From the NCBI GenBank assembly GCA_948567375.1, contig OX419757.1, forward strand, positions 13,778,974-13,842,973: DNA of 64,000 bases. Reading direction: 5' to 3'. Below, one piece after another: positions 60,731-64,000 of the stretch; positions within the stretch are counted from its first letter, which is position 1; the number at the start of each line of letters is the position of its first letter. Below the pieces are notes generated by a model. That model was not told the origin of the DNA. It worked only from the letters and a program-made list of their open reading frames with translations, and ran no database searches. Position numbers and translations under genes: made by a program. Source of the stretch: Lunularia cruciata. Taxonomy: Eukaryota; Streptophyta; Marchantiopsida; Lunulariales; Lunulariaceae.

Positions 60731-61800
60731 TATTCCTCCACCGCTAATTGGTAATATCCTCATTAGCATGGAAGCTTCAAACTCTTGGATTGACATTTCA
60801 GCATTATGGAGATGAGAAAGAGGCTCCCAAGTGGCATCATGAGGGAGATACCCTTTGCAAAGGACTTTGTACTCAATTTATTGTTTGCAACCATGTTGAA
60901 TGTGATGACCTGCATAGATACAATCAACTTCATATTCCTCATGATTTTTGATAGGGATATGAGGAGGAGGGAGTTGGATACAAAAGGAAAAGGAAGATAG
61001 ATTAGAAACAAAGGGTTTCAACTTAGAAATATGGAAGACATGGTGGATCCATATATGTCAAGGCAAGGCAAGTTGATAAGCAACAAGAGCAATGATTTGG
61101 ATGACATCAATTGGACCTATCCAATTAGGAGCAAATTTACAAACTTGAGAATTAAGTTGGAAGGGTAGATTACTAGCAAAAAGCATGACCTTGTCACCAA
61201 TTTGAAAGGTGAGATCACTATGATGTTGGTCTACAAATTGTTTTTGATAATTTTGAGCAACAAGGAGATGAGATTTGGCTTTTTGTAGGGATAGGGATAT
61301 TGCAATCAAGAAAGTGGATGTTTGAGGGACATGAGATGGAGGAGGAGCAAGAAGAGAATCTAAAAAAGTGAATCTTGGCCTAAATTAAGGAAGAAGAGAG
61401 AGAATCTTATGCTTGTCTACTTGGAGTAATTGTAAACAAACTCAATAGCTACAAGACATTCACCTAATTGGTATGGTGAACATTGACAAGGTATGAAGCA
61501 TATCTTCCAAGGTGCAATTTGCATGTTTGGTTTGTCCATCAGTTTGAGGATGATAGGTTGTGGAAAAAGTAAGCTTGATGTTGAATAGCTAGAAGAGTGC
61601 TTGCCAAATTTTTTTGATGAATCAAGGATCACGGTTGGAGATGGGTACACAAGGCAACCCATGATTCTTGAAGATAATGTCAAAGTAGATTGAGGCTAAT
61701 GTTGGAGCATCCATTGTATCAAAATTTGGTGCCAATTGGATTTTCTTATAAAGCTTATCAACAAACATCATGATTGTTGTGTGACCTTGCTTTCTTATGT
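60731..61800 (-). mobile_element. Second, partial D copy sharing the 60.3-60.7 kb LTR
   Basis: Directly outside the 5' LTR of D lies another 3' internal region of the same family in the same orientation. It has the purine tract GCGGTGGAGGAATA, then integrase C-terminal sequence at 61309-61058 (LQKAKSHLLVAQNYQKQ, IGDKVMLFASNLPF) and integrase core pieces at 61828-61417. One LTR therefore serves as 5' LTR of D and 3' LTR of this copy. Homology ends near 61800 at family B-type sequence. Fossil. Confidence 0.8.
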
Positions 61801-62930
61801 AGTCTGTATATACATCACTACACAACATACATTGTTGTCAACATCATACATTATAGAAGCCCAACTCATATATTAACTCTAAAGTGCCACAATAATCAGT
61901 TCTTCATCAACTCAAATCAAATCAGTACTTGATCATTCACTAAAAAATCTACCAATAATTAAACACTAATTAAAATCAAGCCATATCCACTCTAGCTAAG
62001 AGACTCCATGAAACACTCATTGGAATTCTGTCCACCATAGCTAGGAACTCAAAGGCTCAACATTAGAGAAGTGATCTCTCAAGGGCTACACTTCTAAGTT
62101 ATACCTCTAATTTTGACCTAGATCTCCAACCCTAACAATCCCCCTGATAGTATACTTAATGGTACAAATGGTGCAAGTGATGGTAGGCCACACCATGTAA
62201 TTGGTACACTACACATGAAATTTGACTGTCAACAAGTAGTTTATGAGTAACTACCAAAATAACTCTAACTACCAACACTACTACACCAACATCCAAGTAA
62301 TCTAGGTGCAAATTGCATGAAAATTATTGTGCATATATACATCACTACACAACATACATTGCTATCAACATCATACACTATAGAAGCACAACTCACACAT
62401 AAGTTATACATGAACTCTAAAGTGCCACAATTGCCTCCCTAGTTGCCGGTTAGGTCCCTTTAACTCTAGATAGCCATCTACTATAAGTATATGATCTACC
62501 CTATGGTGGGCAAAGATCAGGAGATTGGGTGCTATTGAGCCCTATTGTTAGTTGCATGTTTGCAATATGTACCAAATAAAAGGTGAACTAGCTATAGGTC
62601 AAGTACATCTAGGACATAACTACTATCTTTGTGGAACTACCATGAGGAGAGGAGTCAAACATACCATATGCCATCCTCTCAAACAACCATCACACACTAA
62701 CATAGTAGCAACTCCACTAGAAGAGCCGCATAACATACATCTCAAGCTTGCACCTACAAGTGACAAGCTTGGGTCCATAATACCATCAATGTCTGGGAGA
62801 TGGCATGGCGCACAATTGCACATATGATCCTTCCAAAAAACAACATCATGTCCTTCCAACATGAGGATGCCAAAAGGTAAAACCTCACGCACTCTCAAGA
62901 TAGTGCGGCCCATAGTAACATCAAGTGTTG
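61801..62930 (-). mobile_element. 3' end of a family B-like element: PHD region and LTR
   Basis: In minus orientation: an open segment 62913-62623 (TILRVREVLPFGILMLEG... then a CNCAPCHLPDIDG block and a PHD finger), spacer, then an LTR-like repeat (about 62334-61890) matching the copies at 39866-40290 and 52490-52930. The LTR-like part is bounded by roughly 90-bp direct repeats (61806-61889 and 62332-62431, TATATACATCACTACACAAC...). The arrangement suggests the region downstream of integrase followed by the 3' LTR. Linking it to family B rests on the shared LTR. Fossil. Confidence 0.55.
62640..62742 (-). other. PHD-type zinc finger in retroelement 3' region
   Basis: The minus strand reads RCMLCGSSSGVATMLVCDGC followed by LRGWHMVCLTPLL, the C-x2-C...C-x2-C...H-x2-C spacing and CDGC.RGWHM.CL signature of PHD fingers. 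PHD fingers usually read histone H3 tails. Inside a retroelement this would suggest a chromatin-targeting or chromatin-sensing module. The adjoining TILRVREVLPFG...CAPCHLP block is part of the same open segment, so this is not a host gene exon. Confidence 0.7.
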
Positions 62931-63279
62931 TCCATGTTGTTTGTTATAGATATACATAGTCACTTGGATGAAATTCATGGATCAAGGGTCTATAACCTCC
63001 TCTTCAAATTGGAGCATAGCATAAGGTATCCCTATGTTGAGCAATCACCAAGTTCTCAAATGCCATCAGCATCACTCTCCAAACGTTCTTTACCCGTTGA
63101 GAACATGCGCTCATCCATACATTTGGATCATCCAAGTCCAAAACTATAGTAGCATCTTGGAAAATGGCTATAAGTAAATCTGGATTTTGTCCATAGAGTA
63201 GGAAGTAAGGAGAGAAGGATGTTAAGGAGACTTGCCGGTTGAATTAATAGCCCATGGCCAACCAAGATAGTTGTAGATT
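62931..63279. other. Unassigned spacer
   Basis: Short frames only, including 62925-63149 plus, which resembles nothing known. Lies between the family B-like fragment and family F LTRs. Confidence 0.3.
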
Positions 63280-63868
63280 TGTAATACTAATAGTTAGATA
63301 TATTATCTAGAGGTGAAAATTGACTTGGTAATATCTAAAAGGATAATAGGTATGATGGGTTAGGTAGATCAAATAGAAGTTTCATAGAAAGAGCACTTCT
63401 ACTAATAGAGCAAGAGCCAAAAATAGCTTTAAAATGTAATCCCAATAGCTAGACATATGATCTAGAGGTGAAAATAAGACAAGTAACATCTGGAAGGATG
63501 TTATAGATAATGGACTAAATAGATCATATAGAGATATCACCAAGAGAATAATTCTACTAATAGGGTAGGAGCCGAGAATAGCTTGAAAACTTTAGAGTCA
63601 ATTTTGGAGACCTAAATGGATGAATTAGGCCTCAAAAATATGCACATTCCCCTTGTGAAAAAAGGTTAGCTTTCCCTCTCCCTAGGCTTGTCTCATTGCA
63701 ATCTTTCCAATGGTACCTCACTCACATGATTTGGAGATTCCTATAGGAAGATTCCCTAAAGATTCCCTCTAGTCAAAGATGGTTTGACCAACTAGATAGG
63801 ATCAAAATTGACATATCACCCATGCATGCAACTAATCTAAGGGTAGAGCTTGTTGACATATCACCAAT
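63280..63868 (-). repeat. Family F LTR, reverse partial copy
   Basis: Starts TGTAATACTAATAGTTAG, the reverse complement of the family F LTR 3' end, and contains the same internal duplication (ACTTCTACTAATAG / ATTCTACTAATAGGGTA at about 63400 and 63553). It lacks roughly the first 150 bp of the LTR and stops next to a forward copy. Confidence 0.85.
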
Positions 63869-63870
63869 TT

Positions 63871-64000
63871 TAATACTCCGAGGACAAGAGAAGAGAGAAA
63901 ACACAGATTGCACATTCCAACAATCGATGCTCCAAGGGAGCACCTTCTCTTTATTATATAGACAAAGAGGATCTCCGCCAAGGAAGCTCCACCATAAGAT
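63871..64000 (+). repeat. Family F LTR, forward copy running off the window
   Basis: TAATACTCCGAGGACAAGAG onward matches 37395-37525 closely. It may be the 5' LTR of a larger element continuing beyond the right edge, or one half of a rearranged inverted pair. Confidence 0.85.

Noticed and set aside
62623-62913. The PHD finger as an exon of a host chromatin gene
   Set aside because: It is continuous with a block typical of retroelement sequence downstream of integrase and lies beside an LTR-like repeat.
1-64000. tRNA, rRNA or other structural RNA genes
   Set aside because: No conserved tRNA A/B boxes with a foldable cloverleaf and no rRNA-like blocks were noticed on reading; a covariance-model scan was not possible.

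Overview
The window reads as nuclear DNA of a land plant. Two intact host genes have plant-type protein sequences split by many short GT-AG introns. The rest is dominated by decayed Ty1/copia and Ty3-like retroelements with initiator-Met-tRNA-type primer sites. A cyclopropane-fatty-acid-synthase-like pseudogene and retroelements carrying a DNA methyltransferase domain would suit an early-diverging plant (bryophyte, lycophyte or fern grade). That placement is inference.

Layout. 1-3.1 kb: end of a copia fossil. 3.5-5.6 kb: minus-strand pseudogene of the flavoprotein (amine-oxidase) half of a plant cyclopropane fatty acid synthase. 5.6-13.4 kb: mostly unassigned, with short repeats. 13.4-15.9 kb: complete minus-strand gene for the NEDD8/RUB1-conjugating E2 enzyme UBC12/RCE1 (5 exons, 183 aa). 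16-25 kb: tandem repeats, a foldback MITE, a 1-kb element with about 110-bp inverted ends, and AT-rich sequence. 25.4-29.9 kb: complete plus-strand TRAPPC13 gene (13 exons, 443 aa). 30-35 kb: transition into repeat-rich DNA.

35-64 kb is a nested graveyard of LTR elements. Family A/D is a Ty3-like element (truncated A at 35.3-39.8 kb; D with both LTRs at 56.8-60.7 kb, followed in tandem by a partial second copy). Family B is a Ty3-like element (plus copy 39.9-48.0 kb; pieces of minus copies at 48.7-52.9 and 61.8-62.9 kb). Families C and F are seen only as LTRs, several inserted inside A and B with target duplications. A MULE-like DNA transposon remnant lies at 53.9-54.8 kb.

The most striking item is in family B. 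Between its protease and reverse transcriptase lie the ordered signatures of a C5-cytosine DNA methyltransferase (FGG, WPC, ENV, RAH and a C-terminal AMDLN block). A 3'-end fragment of what looks like the same family carries a PHD finger. A retroelement family carrying both a DNA-methylation writer and a chromatin-reader module would be notable. All copies here are fossils.

The two host genes serve unrelated housekeeping roles (protein neddylation and vesicle tethering) and do not look co-regulated. LTR boundaries, host exons and motif positions were read by eye; no database search was possible.
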